From contig DASUYK010000033.1 of assembly GCA_036377415.1 (NCBI GenBank), positions 1-23,643 on the forward strand: 23,643 bases of DNA. The letters run 5' to 3'. Within the stretch, counting starts at the first letter, position 1, and every line of letters starts with the position of its first letter. This document shows positions 1 through 8,317 of this stretch, one piece after another. The DNA is from DASUPK01 sp036377415. GTDB lineage: Bacteria; Actinomycetota; Thermoleophilia; Solirubrobacterales; 70-9. The notes beneath the pieces were generated by a model that ran no database searches, was not told where the DNA came from, and saw only the letters and a program-made list of their open reading frames with translations. The position numbers and the translations under genes were made by a program.

Positions 1-2491
1 CACCTTCCTCAGCCGGTGTAGAGGGCGCCTCTCCCTCGCCGAGCACTCGAGGCAGGTCCGCGAGCGAGATGAGCACCTGACGCGGCTTCGAACCCTCGTA
101 GCCGGAGATGATCCCGCGGCGCTCGAGCATGTCGATCAGGCGCCCGGCGCGGGTGTAGCCCACCCGCAGGCGGCGCTGGATCATCGAGACGGAGGCAGTG
201 CCGCTCTCCACCACCAGATGCGCCGCCTGGTCGAGCAGGTCGTCACTATCCGGATCGAAGTCGTCGTCGCCGGCGCCCTCGCCGGACCGGGGCTCCACGG
301 CATCGAGCAGCTCGTGCGCGAAGTCGGGCTCGCCCTGGTCGGCCCAATGCTCGGTGATCCTCGCAATCTCCCCCTCCGTGACGAAGGCGCCCTGGATCCT
401 CTGCATCTTCGAGGTCCCGGCCGGGCGGAAGAGCATGTCTCCCTGGCCGAGCAGGGTTTCGGCTCCGCCCTGATCGAGGATGACGCGGGAGTCGACCTGC
501 GAGGAGACGGCGAACGCGATCCGGGCGGGGATGTTGACCTTGATCGTCCCGGTGATGATGTCGGTCGAGGGACGCTGCGTCGCCAGCAACAGGTGGATGC
601 CGACAGCACGGGACTTCTGAGCGAGGCGGATGATCGCGTCCTCGACCTCGGCCGGGGCGATCATCATCAGGTCGGCGAGCTCGTCGATCACACAGAGGAT
701 GTGGGGTAGCGGGGCCTCCCCGTCCCGCTCGCGAACCCGGTTCAGCTCGGCGAGGTTGCGGGCCCGGGCCTTCTCCATCACCCCATAACGGCTTTCCATC
801 TCGGCGATCAGGTTGTTGAGCACGTTCGCGGCGAGCCTCGGCGAGGTGACGACCGGGGTCAGCAGGTGCGGGATCCGCTCGTAATAGTTGAGCTCGACAC
901 GCTTCGGATCGACCAGCACCATCCGCACTTCGTTGGGCGATGCGTGGAGCAGAATCGAGCTGAGGATCGCGTTGATGCTGCCGGATTTGCCGGACCCGGT
1001 GGTGCCCGCGATCAGGGCGTGCGGCATCTTCTGCAGGTCGGTCCAGACGGCGCTGCCGCCGATGTCCTTGCCCAGCCATGCCACCAGGGGCGAGGATCCC
1101 TGCGGACGGCCACCGTAGATGTCTCCGAGCCGGACCAGGCGGCGGCGCTGGTTCGGCACCTCCACGCCCACCGCCTGCTTGCCCGGAATCGGGGCGAGGA
1201 TGCGGATGTCGGTCGAGGCGAGTGCGTAGGCCAGATCGTCCTTGAGCTGGGTGATCTTGGAGACCTTGGTGCCAGGCGCCAGCTTGAGCTCGTAGCGGGT
1301 CACGTGTGGACCGCTCACCATGCCCACGATCCGCGCCTCGACGCCGAAGTCGCCGAGCGTCCCGAGCAGAGTGCGGCCGGTCTCCTCGTGATCCTTGATG
1401 TCGGGTGCCTTCTCGGGCTTGCCGCGCTCGAGGACGAGCTCCGGATTCGGCGGCTCGTAGTCGAGCTCCTCGGATTCGGTGACCCCCCCGCGCCTCTCCC
1501 CCATCGGGGTGATCTCGGGCTCCTTCGCCCCTTCGTCGGGCGAATCTTGATCGGGTCCGTCGCCCTCCCCCCCATCGCCCTCGTACACGGCGATGTCCTC
1601 GGTGTCCGACTCGTCGGCGAGCCGAACCGCCTCGTCGAAGTTGGACACGCTCGATCCCTCCTTCGCCGTCCCGTCGGCTCGATCGCCGGCCAGCACGTGG
1701 AGGTCGCTGTCGCCCTCGGCGAGAGGCTCCGGCGGACCGAAGACCGGCTCGGTGTCGGCAGGGGCGGTGTCGATCAGGTCGGGGTCGGTCTTGATCCTGC
1801 TCTCCTTGACCGCTGTCGCGAACCCGACGGTGCCGCGCTTCGCCCGGTCGAACCCCCGGTGCCCCGCCGAGATCAGGTCGGAGAGCGAGCGTCCCCAGAT
1901 CAGGAGCAACCCGGACACCAGCAGCAGGATCGCGATGATGTGGGCGCCGATTCGCTGAAAAAGAGTGGTCGTCGCCCAGTAGAGGACCTCCCCGATAGCG
2001 CCGCCGTGCTCCGGGAAGAAGTTCGGGTCGAAGAGACCCGGTCGGGCCGTGTCGGGACCGAGGCCAGCGGTCTGCGCCGCGAACGCGAGCAGGACGGCGC
2101 AGGCGATTGCGACCACGCCGACCGCGATCGATCGAGGGGACGGCAGGAACGGCCGAAGGATCAGCGCCAAGCCCCCGAGGCCAAACGCCACCGGCGCGAT
2201 GACCGACCCGGCTCCGACGGCGTAGGAGAGCGCGGATTCCGACCCATTGCCCACCGCGCCGCCGTTCCAGCCGAGGTAGATGACGTAGCCGAGATAGACG
2301 GCCAGCCCGATGCAGGCGATCCCCGCCAGATCCAGACGGCGCTGCAGCACCTCGGGAGACGTCCGCCCACGCCCGCGCGAACGGGCTCGATGGCGCGCGC
2401 CCCCTCGCCGCTTTGGCGAGCGGGCAGGCTGCCTCTTGCGCCTGGGCGGATCACGGCGGTCCGGCGCACCGAAAATGCGGTCTGCAAGCAT
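1..2491 (-). CDS. ftsK: DNA translocase FtsK/SpoIIIE, 3'-truncated by the window edge
   Basis: FtsK is a membrane-anchored hexameric ATPase that pumps chromosomal DNA through the closing septum. About 830 residues are visible and no stop is reached before the left edge. The N-terminus is strongly basic (residues 11-42) and is followed by four predicted membrane segments (about 54-74, 92-112, 121-143, 180-198). A charged linker of about 120 residues leads to the motor domain, with Walker A GTTGSGKS at 496-503 and Walker B ending in D603-E604. The DNA-reading winged-helix gamma domain follows (about 755-815, with RVGYTRAGRLIDMLERRG). I chose the ATG at 2491 because it precedes the basic/membrane region; its ribosome-binding site is weak. 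Transcription diverges from the response regulator at 2719. Family assignment is secure; the exact start is less so. Confidence 0.95.
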   Translation of the reverse strand, partial: MLADRIFGAPDRRDPPRRKRQPARSPKRRGGARHRARSRGRGRTSPEVLQRRLDLAGIACIGLAVYLGYVIYLGWNGGAVGNGSESALSYAVGAGSVIAPVAFGLGGLALILRPFLPSPRSIAVGVVAIACAVLLAFAAQTAGLGPDTARPGLFDPNFFPEHGGAIGEVLYWATTTLFQRIGAHIIAILLLVSGLLLIWGRSLSDLISAGHRGFDRAKRGTVGFATAVKESRIKTDPDLIDTAPADTEPVFGPPEPLAEGDSDLHVLAGDRADGTAKEGSSVSNFDEAVRLADESDTEDIAVYEGDGGEGDGPDQDSPDEGAKEPEITPMGERRGGVTESEELDYEPPNPELVLERGKPEKAPDIKDHEETGRTLLGTLGDFGVEARIVGMVSGPHVTRYELKLAPGTKVSKITQLKDDLAYALASTDIRILAPIPGKQAVGVEVPNQRRRLVRLGDIYGGRPQGSSPLVAWLGKDIGGSAVWTDLQKMPHALIAGTTGSGKSGSINAILSSILLHASPNEVRMVLVDPKRVELNYYERIPHLLTPVVTSPRLAANVLNNLIAEMESRYGVMEKARARNLAELNRVRERDGEAPLPHILCVIDELADLMMIAPAEVEDAIIRLAQKSRAVGIHLLLATQRPSTDIITGTIKVNIPARIAFAVSSQVDSRVILDQGGAETLLGQGDMLFRPAGTSKMQRIQGAFVTEGEIARITEHWADQGEPDFAHELLDAVEPRSGEGAGDDDFDPDSDDLLDQAAHLVVESGTASVSMIQRRLRVGYTRAGRLIDMLERRGIISGYEGSKPRQVLISLADLPRVLGEGEAPSTPAEEG

Positions 2492-2541
2492 CCGCCCAAG
2501 CTTCGACGTGGGTGGGAACACCCCTGCAACCCCCACGCATG

Positions 2542-2577
2542 CGCCAGGCGTGAAGGCCGCCCGACTCACGCCTGGCG
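2542..2577. repeat. Perfect 12-bp inverted repeat between ftsK and the response regulator
   Basis: CGCCAGGCGTGA at 2542-2553 is matched exactly by its reverse complement at 2566-2577, with a 12-nt spacer. It lies 50 bp upstream of the ftsK start and about 140 bp upstream of the divergent response regulator. No T-run follows on either strand, so it is not a standard intrinsic terminator. It could be an operator for a dimeric regulator or a hairpin in the ftsK leader. The rest of 2492-2718 shows no coding sequence I can support. Confidence 0.6.
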
Positions 2578-2699
2578 GATCGGTGCGCCGGTCCTCGACA
2601 CCGCGACTCTCGCCCTCACCGCAACCACGGCGACCGGCGGCGGTTCCCGATCGTGATCCCTTAAAGCGCACCTCAAGAAACCGATGCAGTTGAACGGGT

Positions 2700-2718
2700 C
2701 GCCTCTACCCTTGAGGCG
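2700..2718 (+). promoter_or_regulatory. Short hairpin and candidate -10 box immediately before the response regulator start
   Basis: CGCCTC (2700-2705) and GAGGCG (2713-2718) form a 6-bp inverted repeat whose loop starts with TACCCT (2706-2711). TACCCT fits the TANNNT pattern of actinobacterial -10 boxes and ends 7 nt before the ATG, which would give a leaderless or nearly leaderless message. No convincing -35 box is visible at 17-18 bp. The GAGG at 2713-2716 is only 2 nt from the ATG, too close for an ordinary Shine-Dalgarno site. Confidence 0.35.
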
Positions 2719-3414
2719 ATGCCTGAACAGGCGACAGCCACCGGACGCGTCCTCGTCGTCGAGGACGACGAGTCGATCGCCGACGTGCTGCGGCGCTCGC
2801 TGCGCGCCGAGGGCCACGACGTCCGCAGCGCCGGCGACGGCGCCGAGGCGCTCACCGCGGCGGAGCAGTTCGCCCCTGATCTGGTCGTCCTCGACTTGGG
2901 CCTCCCCCGGCTCGACGGCATCGAGGTCTGCCGGCGCCTCCGGGCCGAGAGCGACGTCCCGATCCTGATCCTGACCGCCCGCACCGAGACCGAGGAGCGG
3001 GTCAAGGGGCTCGATAGCGGTGCGGACGACTACCTGCCGAAGCCCTTCGAGCGCGCCGAGCTGCTCGCCAGGATCAGGGCCCTCCTTCGACGCCGCCCAC
3101 CCCGGGGGAGCGCCTCGCTGGTCGTCGGTGATCTCCAGCTCAATCCGGATACCCGCGAGGTGAAGCGCGGCGACCGCGAGATCGAGCTCACCAACCGCGA
3201 GTTCGAGCTGCTCGAGTACCTCGCCCGCAACCAGAAACTCGTCGTCTCCCGCGAGCAGCTGCTCGAGGACGTTTGGGGATACGACCCGTTCGAGCAGACC
3301 AACACGATCGACGTCTTCATCTCGAATCTCCGCCGCAAGCTCGAATCCGGCGGCGAGTCGCGGATGCTTCACACCAAGCGCGGCGCCGGCTACGTGCTGA
3401 AGGCAGCGGCGTGA
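2719..3414 (+). CDS. OmpR/PhoB-family two-component response regulator
   Basis: This 231-residue cytoplasmic transcription regulator would be phosphorylated by the kinase encoded next to it. The receiver domain covers about residues 10-122, with acidic pair D16-D17, predicted phosphoacceptor D59 (VVLDLGLPRLDG), T86 and K108 (the conserved K in YLPKPF). A winged-helix DNA-binding domain covers about 132-229, with ELTNREFELLEYLARN and a C-terminal RGAGYVL hairpin. The length is standard. The stop overlaps the kinase start by 4 bp (GTGA), so the two are probably translationally coupled. The arrangement resembles MprAB, PhoPR and TcrXY of other actinobacteria, but the signal and regulon cannot be read from sequence. 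Confidence 0.95.
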   Translation: MPEQATATGRVLVVEDDESIADVLRRSLRAEGHDVRSAGDGAEALTAAEQFAPDLVVLDLGLPRLDGIEVCRRLRAESDVPILILTARTETEERVKGLDSGADDYLPKPFERAELLARIRALLRRRPPRGSASLVVGDLQLNPDTREVKRGDREIELTNREFELLEYLARNQKLVVSREQLLEDVWGYDPFEQTNTIDVFISNLRRKLESGGESRMLHTKRGAGYVLKAAA

Positions 3415-4853
3415 GGCGGATCAGCCGCCGCACCGTCCCCCTCTTCGAGCGCATCCCGGTCCGCTGGCGGATCGCCATCACAACCGCCGGTCTGACGCTG
3501 GTGATCCTGGTCTGCTTCGCGCTCGTCCTCGGCAATGTCGTCGGCGAGCGGATCCGAAGCGACTTCAGGCACGACCTTCACGGTGCGGCCCGGGCTCTCG
3601 CCGCCGAGACGAGCGTCCAGAGCGATCCGGTCCTCGGCCCCGTGGTCTCGAGCCCCCGCCTGCGGGACTTCGCGCTGCCGGACGACGCGGTGATCAAGGT
3701 ACTCGACCAATTCGGCCGCCCGATCGCCGGTACCGATCCCGATGCCCAGCTCGGACCCCCCAGCAGCGGCACTCGGGACGTCGGGGATTTGATGGTTGCA
3801 ACCGAGCCGATCACCAAGTCGGACTCGGACCCAGCGTTCGTTCAGTACGCGCGCCCCTCCGATGACGTCAACGACACCGTCGCGAGGCTTTGGTTCTTCC
3901 TCGGCGCCGGGGTCGTCGGCGGAACCCTGCTGGCACTTCTCGCCGGGCTCGCGGTCGCCGATCGGGCGATGCGCCCAATCAAGGCGCTGACCGCGCTCGC
4001 AAGGAAGATCACCAGCACCAGGGACCCGCGCGACCGGATCCCGGTGCCGGCCGCGGACGATGAGGTCGGCGAGCTCGCCCGGACCATGGACGGAATGCTC
4101 CAGGCGCTCGACGAGGCGCGCTCCGAGCGCGAGCAGTCCCTCGAGCGCCAGCGCGAGTTCGTCGCCGACGCCTCGCACGAGCTGAGGACCCCCCTCACGA
4201 GCATCCAGGCGAACCTCGAGCTGCTCCAGGCGACGGGAGCCGGGACGGCTGACGACCGTCAGGCGCTGGAGTCGGCGCTCTCCTCCACCAGGCGGATGTC
4301 GGGGCTCGTCTCCGACCTGCTCCTGCTCGCCCGGGCCGACGCCGGCAGGCGGATCGCCCGGACCGAGGTCGACCTGGCGCGGATCGCGGCGGAGGCGCTC
4401 GAGGAGATAGAGCCGCTCGCCGGCGAACGAGAGATCCGCAGCGAACTCGAGGGGCAGCTTCCCCTCCGCGCGAACCCCGACGAGCTTCACCGCCTCGTTC
4501 GCAACCTGCTGGAGAACGCCGTCCGGCACACTCCCGAGGGAGCAAGCGTCGAGCTGATCGCGCGCCGCGAGGGCGACCAGGCGGTGCTCCAGGTCCTCGA
4601 CGACGGCCCCGGCATTCCCGGCGGGATGGAGGGTCAGGTCTTCGATCGGTTCGTCCGCGGCGAGGGACCGTCCGACACCGCGAGTGGCGGAGGCAGTGGA
4701 CTCGGGTTGGCGATTGTTCGGGCCGTGGCCGAATCCCATGGCGGCTCCGTCGATGCCGGCCGGAGTCCAAGTGGCGGAGCTCGGTTCGCGGTCCGTCTGC
4801 CGCTTGAGAGGGTGCCCGAGCGCAAATTGCGCGGAACCTCGGCGAAGCTTTAA
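3411..4853 (+). CDS. Membrane sensor histidine kinase
   Basis: This is the sensor kinase partner of the preceding response regulator. I chose the GTG at 3411, which overlaps the regulator stop (GTGA); longer readings upstream only run through the regulator gene. The 480-residue protein has a first membrane segment at about 20-42, an extracytoplasmic sensor region at about 43-158, a second membrane segment at about 160-183 and a HAMP domain at about 184-238. A HisKA domain carries phosphoacceptor H256 in ASHELRTPLTS. The HATPase domain has its N-box near N365/N369, G1 motif DDGPG (397-401) and G2 motif GSGLGL (428-433). All catalytic motifs are present. The sensor region has no recognisable fold, so the stimulus is unknown. 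Confidence 0.95.
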   Translation: MRRISRRTVPLFERIPVRWRIAITTAGLTLVILVCFALVLGNVVGERIRSDFRHDLHGAARALAAETSVQSDPVLGPVVSSPRLRDFALPDDAVIKVLDQFGRPIAGTDPDAQLGPPSSGTRDVGDLMVATEPITKSDSDPAFVQYARPSDDVNDTVARLWFFLGAGVVGGTLLALLAGLAVADRAMRPIKALTALARKITSTRDPRDRIPVPAADDEVGELARTMDGMLQALDEARSEREQSLERQREFVADASHELRTPLTSIQANLELLQATGAGTADDRQALESALSSTRRMSGLVSDLLLLARADAGRRIARTEVDLARIAAEALEEIEPLAGEREIRSELEGQLPLRANPDELHRLVRNLLENAVRHTPEGASVELIARREGDQAVLQVLDDGPGIPGGMEGQVFDRFVRGEGPSDTASGGGSGLGLAIVRAVAESHGGSVDAGRSPSGGARFAVRLPLERVPERKLRGTSAKL

Positions 4854-4901
4854 GGAACGTTCATACTCGCGGCGTAGATTTGCTCCAGGACGAGACACTC
4901 T

Positions 4902-4931
4902 CGCCGGGGCTGCAACCCCACACCCCCGGCG
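4902..4931. repeat. GC-rich hairpin in the convergent gap between the kinase and rnj
   Basis: CGCCGGGG (4902-4909) pairs exactly with CCCCGGCG (4924-4931) across a 14-nt loop. It lies between the ends of two convergent genes, about 35 bp before a second, longer stem. It has no T-run and may be an auxiliary transcription barrier. Confidence 0.4.
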
Positions 4932-4965
4932 AACAACGCTGAGGCCCGATAACGGCCGACGCATC

Positions 4966-5012
4966 GCCCCCGGGGGTCGCCCTCCCTCGGCCCCCGGGGG
5001 CCTCCTCTTTCT
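4966..5012 (+). terminator. Probable intrinsic terminator for the two-component operon
   Basis: Positions 4966-4979 and 4988-5001 form a stem of about 14 bp (arms GCCCCCGGGGGTCG and CGGCCCCCGGGGGC, with one G-T pair). The pyrimidine-rich stretch CTCCTCTTTCT follows on the plus strand. It sits between convergent kinase and rnj genes and abuts the rnj stop codon, so it may also slow minus-strand transcription. Each arm is itself palindromic, which allows alternative folds. Confidence 0.6.
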
Positions 5013-6672
5013 AGACCTCGACCACCACCGGGAGGATGAGCGGGCGGCGCCGGAGCTTCTCGTAGACGAACTCCGCGATGTCGTCGTGCAGATCCTGCTG
5101 GAGGAGCGAGACCTCCCTGATCTGCTCCTCTGCCGCCTCGGCGAGCGTCTCGCCGACCACGTCGCGGAGCTCGTCGCGCAGCCCGTCCGCATCGTCCGCG
5201 AACGGGACGCCCCGGAAGATCACCTCCGGGTCGGCGACCTGGGAGCCGTCGTCGGACGAGATCGTCGCGACGACGATGAAGACGCCGTCGTCCGAGAGCT
5301 TGCGGCGGTCGCGCAGGGCGAACTCGTCGGGCTCTCCGACCGAGACCCCGTCGACGAAGATCATGCTCGCGTGGAAGTCCTCGCCGAAGCTGGCGCCCGA
5401 CTCGTCGATCTCCAGGGCGAGCCCGTTCCGGCCCTTGAACACCCGGTCCGGGTCGACCCCGACCGACTCGGCCAGGTCGCCGTGGAGCTTCAGCCGCTTG
5501 TGGTCACCGTGGAAGGGGAAGACGTTTCGAGGCTTGGTCAGGTTGAGCATCAGCTTCAGCTCCTCCTGCCATCCATGGCCGGACGCGTGGATGGGCGCAT
5601 CGGCCGCGGTCACCACCTGGGCGCCGATCTGGAAGATGCGGTCGATCGTCTCGTTCACCGACCGCTCGTTCCCGGGGATCGGGGTGGCCGAGAAGATCAC
5701 CGTGTCGCCCGAGTGAAGCTCGACGTCGGGGTGGTCGCGATGGGCCATCCGCCTGAGCGCCGAGAGCGGCTCGCCCTGGCTGCCGGTCGAGATCACGACG
5801 ACCTTCTCGTCGGGAAAGTCCTCGATCTCCTTCGGCGAGATGAACAGCCCCTCCGGGGCCGAGGCGATCCCGAGGTTGGAGGCGATGTTGAAGTTCTTCC
5901 GCATCGAGCGCCCGACCAGCGCGACGCGGCGGTCGAGCTCGGCGGCCGCGTCGATCACCTGCTGGACCCGGTGGACGTTGGAGGCGAAGGAGGTGACGAC
6001 GATCCTCCCGGAGCAGCGGCCGAACACCTCGAGCAGGGCCGGTCCGACGCTCGATTCGGACGGGGCGACACCGGGACGATCCGCGTTTGTCGAGTCTCCG
6101 CAGAGGCAGATCACGCCCTCCCGTCCGAGCTCGGCGAGCCGGGAGACATCGGAGGGGATGCCGTCGACGGGCGTCTGATCGAACTTGTAGTCGCCGGTCA
6201 CCAGGACGGTTCCGAGATCCGTATGCAGGGCCACGGCGCGCGCATCGGGGATCGAGTGCGCCAGGTGGACGAGCTCTATCTCGAACGGCCCCGCCGCCAC
6301 CCGCTCGCCCGGGGGCAGCTCCTGGAGCGGGACCTCGCGCAGCTTGTGCTCGTCGAGCTTGGATCGGACCATCCCGATCGTGAGCATGCCGCCATAGATC
6401 ACCGGCGGGACGCCGATCTCGCGCAGCACATAAGGCAGCGCGCCGACGTGGTCTTCGTGCCCGTGGGTGAGGACGATCGCCTCGATGTCGTCGGCGCGGT
6501 CGCGCAGCGAGGAGAAGTCGGGCAGAACCAGATCGATCCCGAGCATGTCGGCCGTCGGAAACATCAGGCCCGTGTCGACGATCACGATTCGGCCGCCGCG
6601 CTCGACGGCGGTCATGTTCTTGCCGACCTCCCCGAGGCCGCCCAGGGGAAGAATCCGAACCTCGGAGCTCAA
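5011..6672 (-). CDS. rnj: Ribonuclease J (metallo-beta-lactamase / beta-CASP RNase)
   Basis: RNase J is a cytoplasmic zinc-dependent nuclease with endo- and 5'-3' exonuclease activity, central to RNA decay and maturation in bacteria that carry it. The 553-residue protein starts with the typical ILPLGGLGEVGKNM strand. It carries the metal-binding motif HGHEDH (70-75), further ligands H139 and D161, the beta-CASP region, and HASGHG within the later catalytic motifs. A C-terminal domain of about 100 residues completes it. The start is a TTG at 6672, two bases after the dapA stop; GGAG lies 12 nt upstream, inside dapA. dapB-dapA-rnj is a recurrent actinobacterial arrangement. Confidence 0.95.
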   Translation of the reverse strand: MSSEVRILPLGGLGEVGKNMTAVERGGRIVIVDTGLMFPTADMLGIDLVLPDFSSLRDRADDIEAIVLTHGHEDHVGALPYVLREIGVPPVIYGGMLTIGMVRSKLDEHKLREVPLQELPPGERVAAGPFEIELVHLAHSIPDARAVALHTDLGTVLVTGDYKFDQTPVDGIPSDVSRLAELGREGVICLCGDSTNADRPGVAPSESSVGPALLEVFGRCSGRIVVTSFASNVHRVQQVIDAAAELDRRVALVGRSMRKNFNIASNLGIASAPEGLFISPKEIEDFPDEKVVVISTGSQGEPLSALRRMAHRDHPDVELHSGDTVIFSATPIPGNERSVNETIDRIFQIGAQVVTAADAPIHASGHGWQEELKLMLNLTKPRNVFPFHGDHKRLKLHGDLAESVGVDPDRVFKGRNGLALEIDESGASFGEDFHASMIFVDGVSVGEPDEFALRDRRKLSDDGVFIVVATISSDDGSQVADPEVIFRGVPFADDADGLRDELRDVVGETLAEAAEEQIREVSLLQQDLHDDIAEFVYEKLRRRPLILPVVVEV

Positions 6673-6674
6673 AC

Positions 6675-7547
6675 CTACGCTGCGCTCCCGGCGAGCAGGC
6701 CCTGCGCCTCGAGGGCTTGCCGCACCTCGGCCGTCTGCTCGCCGTCCGCCTCGGTGATCGGAAGCCGCGCCCGCGCGGAGCAGATCCCCAGCATCTCGAG
6801 CCCGGCCTTCACCGGGATCGGGTTGGTCCGGCCGAGGACCGCGTAGAGCGGCCGCAGCTTCTGGTCGATCTCGCGGGCACGCTCGACCTCGCCCGCCGCC
6901 ACCGCGTCGTAGATCTCCCTCATCTCTCGTCCGACGATGTGAGACGCGACCAGGATCCCGCCCGGCTCGCCCATCTCGAGCGTTCGCAGGAACGTCCCGT
7001 CGTTGCCGGCCAGCACCCTGAGACCTTCGATCGGCTGAAGGTCTTCGTCGTTCGCCTGCTTGACGGCGACCACGTTCTCGATCCGCGCCAGCTCCGCGAG
7101 CAGGTCCGGAGGAACGTTCACGACCACACGGGAGGGAATGTTGTAGAGGATCACCGGGATCCCGGCCGCGCGTGCCACCGCCTCGTAGTGGGCGAGGATT
7201 CCGGCCCGGTTCGGTTTGTTGTAGTACGGCGTGACCGCCAAGACGGCATCCGCGCCGGAGTCAGCGGCCGCGGCCGAGAGCCGCTCGGAGTGCCTCGTGT
7301 CGTTCGATCCGGTGCCGCAGATCAGGAGGACGTCCTGCCCGACCTCCTCCCGGACCGCGCGGAGCAGCGAGAGCTTCTCTTCGTCTTCAAGCGTCGGGGA
7401 CTCGCCGGTCGTCCCGGCAATGACCAGGCCGTGAGAGCCGTGGTCGATCAGGTGGCGCGCCAGCTTTCGCGCCGTCCCCTCGTCCACCGAGCGGTCCTCG
7501 GCGAACGGCGTGACCATCGCTGTGATTACCCCTGCGATCGCGGGCAT
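6675..7547 (-). CDS. dapA: 4-hydroxy-tetrahydrodipicolinate synthase
   Basis: DapA condenses pyruvate with aspartate semialdehyde in the first committed step to diaminopimelate and lysine. The 290-residue TIM-barrel protein has the expected length. Schiff-base lysine K163 lies in VVAVKQAN, Y135 and R140 in ILYNIPSR, and the pyruvate-binding region is AGTTGES (44-50). The ATG start at 7547 is 16 bp after the dapB stop, so the two pathway enzymes are adjacent and probably co-transcribed. A TACCCT element 6 nt before the ATG could be an internal promoter. Confidence 0.96.
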   Translation of the reverse strand: MPAIAGVITAMVTPFAEDRSVDEGTARKLARHLIDHGSHGLVIAGTTGESPTLEDEEKLSLLRAVREEVGQDVLLICGTGSNDTRHSERLSAAAADSGADAVLAVTPYYNKPNRAGILAHYEAVARAAGIPVILYNIPSRVVVNVPPDLLAELARIENVVAVKQANDEDLQPIEGLRVLAGNDGTFLRTLEMGEPGGILVASHIVGREMREIYDAVAAGEVERAREIDQKLRPLYAVLGRTNPIPVKAGLEMLGICSARARLPITEADGEQTAEVRQALEAQGLLAGSAA

Positions 7548-7553
7548 CGGCTG

Positions 7554-7559
7554 AGGGTA
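7554..7559 (-). promoter_or_regulatory. TACCCT element 6 nt upstream of dapA
   Basis: On the minus strand TACCCT sits between the dapB stop and the dapA ATG, with six bases between it and the start. The same hexamer lies just upstream of the response regulator and rpsO starts. It may be a -10 box for a leaderless dapA transcript, but there is no clear -35 box and chance occurrence is possible. Confidence 0.25.
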
Positions 7560-7563
7560 CCGG

Positions 7564-8244
7564 TCAGAGCAGACTCTCCAGCCCGACGACGAACCGCTCC
7601 GGCAGTCCTGCCACCTTCCGGACCGCGAGCAGCACGCCCGGCATGAAGCTCACCCGGTCGATCGAGTCGTGGCGGATCGTCAGCGTCTGGCCCTCGCCGC
7701 CGAAGGTGACCTCCTGGTGGGCGACCAGGCCCGGCAGGCGGACCGAGTGGATCGGCTCATGGACGTTCCCGCCGGCCGCGCGGATCAGCTCCGCCGTCCG
7801 CTTCGCGGTCCCGGAGGGCGCGTCCTGCTTCCGGTCGTGGTGCAGCTCGACGATCTCGCATTCGGGCATGTGCGGCGCGACCTGCTTCGACAGCTCCATC
7901 ATCAAGACCGCGCCGATCGCGAAGTTCGGGGCGATGAAGCAGTTCGCCTTGCTGTCCGCGCGCTCGACGGTTGCGCGCAGCTCGCCCAGGTCGAACCCGG
8001 TGCTCCCGACGACTGCATGGACCCCGGCTTCGATCGCGTCGGAGACGTTCGCCGGGGCGGCATCCGGCGTCGTGAAGTCGACCATCACGTCGGCGCCCTC
8101 CAGGACGTCGTTCACCGAGGTGCCGAGCGCGGGGTCCGCGCGTCCGAAGAGCTCCATGCCCTCGGCGCCCTCGACCGCCTCGCACGTGGTCTCCCCCATC
8201 CGCCCCGCGGCGCCTGAGACGACGACCTTGATCGGCTCCGCCAT
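7564..8244 (-). CDS. dapB: 4-hydroxy-tetrahydrodipicolinate reductase
   Basis: DapB reduces the DapA product with NAD(P)H on the way to diaminopimelate, used in lysine and peptidoglycan synthesis. The protein has 226 residues, near the short end for the family (about 240-270). A Rossmann dinucleotide site SGAAGRMG covers 10-17. The substrate/catalytic segment is ELHHDRKQDAPSGTA (134-147), with H135/H136 and K139 in the conserved positions. STGFDLGE (81-88) matches the family's STG segment. The start is ATG 8244. It is followed immediately by dapA. Confidence 0.95.
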   Translation of the reverse strand: MAEPIKVVVSGAAGRMGETTCEAVEGAEGMELFGRADPALGTSVNDVLEGADVMVDFTTPDAAPANVSDAIEAGVHAVVGSTGFDLGELRATVERADSKANCFIAPNFAIGAVLMMELSKQVAPHMPECEIVELHHDRKQDAPSGTAKRTAELIRAAGGNVHEPIHSVRLPGLVAHQEVTFGGEGQTLTIRHDSIDRVSFMPGVLLAVRKVAGLPERFVVGLESLL

Positions 8245-8250
8245 GAAGCG

Positions 8251-8256
8251 ATCTTA
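8251..8256 (-). promoter_or_regulatory. Candidate -10 box (TAAGAT) for dapB
   Basis: TAAGAT on the minus strand ends 6 nt before the dapB ATG, fits TANNNT, and stands in an unusually AT-rich patch of an otherwise GC-rich gap. It would give a leaderless message. No recognisable -35 hexamer lies 16-18 bp upstream, so this is tentative. Confidence 0.3.
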
Positions 8257-8289
8257 TTTGGACGGCTTCGCCACCAGCGGCCCGCGCAA

Positions 8290-8315
8290 TCGGCGGCGAC
8301 AGGGGACGCCGCCGA
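8290..8315. terminator. Hairpin after the M16 peptidase gene; possible U-less terminator
   Basis: CGGCGGCG (8291-8298) pairs perfectly with CGCCGCCG (8307-8314) across an 8-nt loop, and a T-A pair extends the stem to nine. It begins 3 bp beyond the peptidase stop codon and precedes dapB. There is no U-tract. It may act as a U-less terminator or as a 3'-end stabiliser for the upstream pnp-peptidase message. Confidence 0.4.
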
Positions 8316-8317
8316 AC

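Noticed and set aside
866..2656. 596-codon open frame on the plus strand
   Set aside because: It lies antisense to ftsK, shows no recognisable domain and has Arg/Asp/Gly-heavy composition typical of GC-rich shadow frames.
4684..6846. 720-codon plus-strand open frame opposite rnj
   Set aside because: It is antisense to RNase J and overlaps the end of the kinase gene; the minus-strand frame has full family motifs and this one has none.
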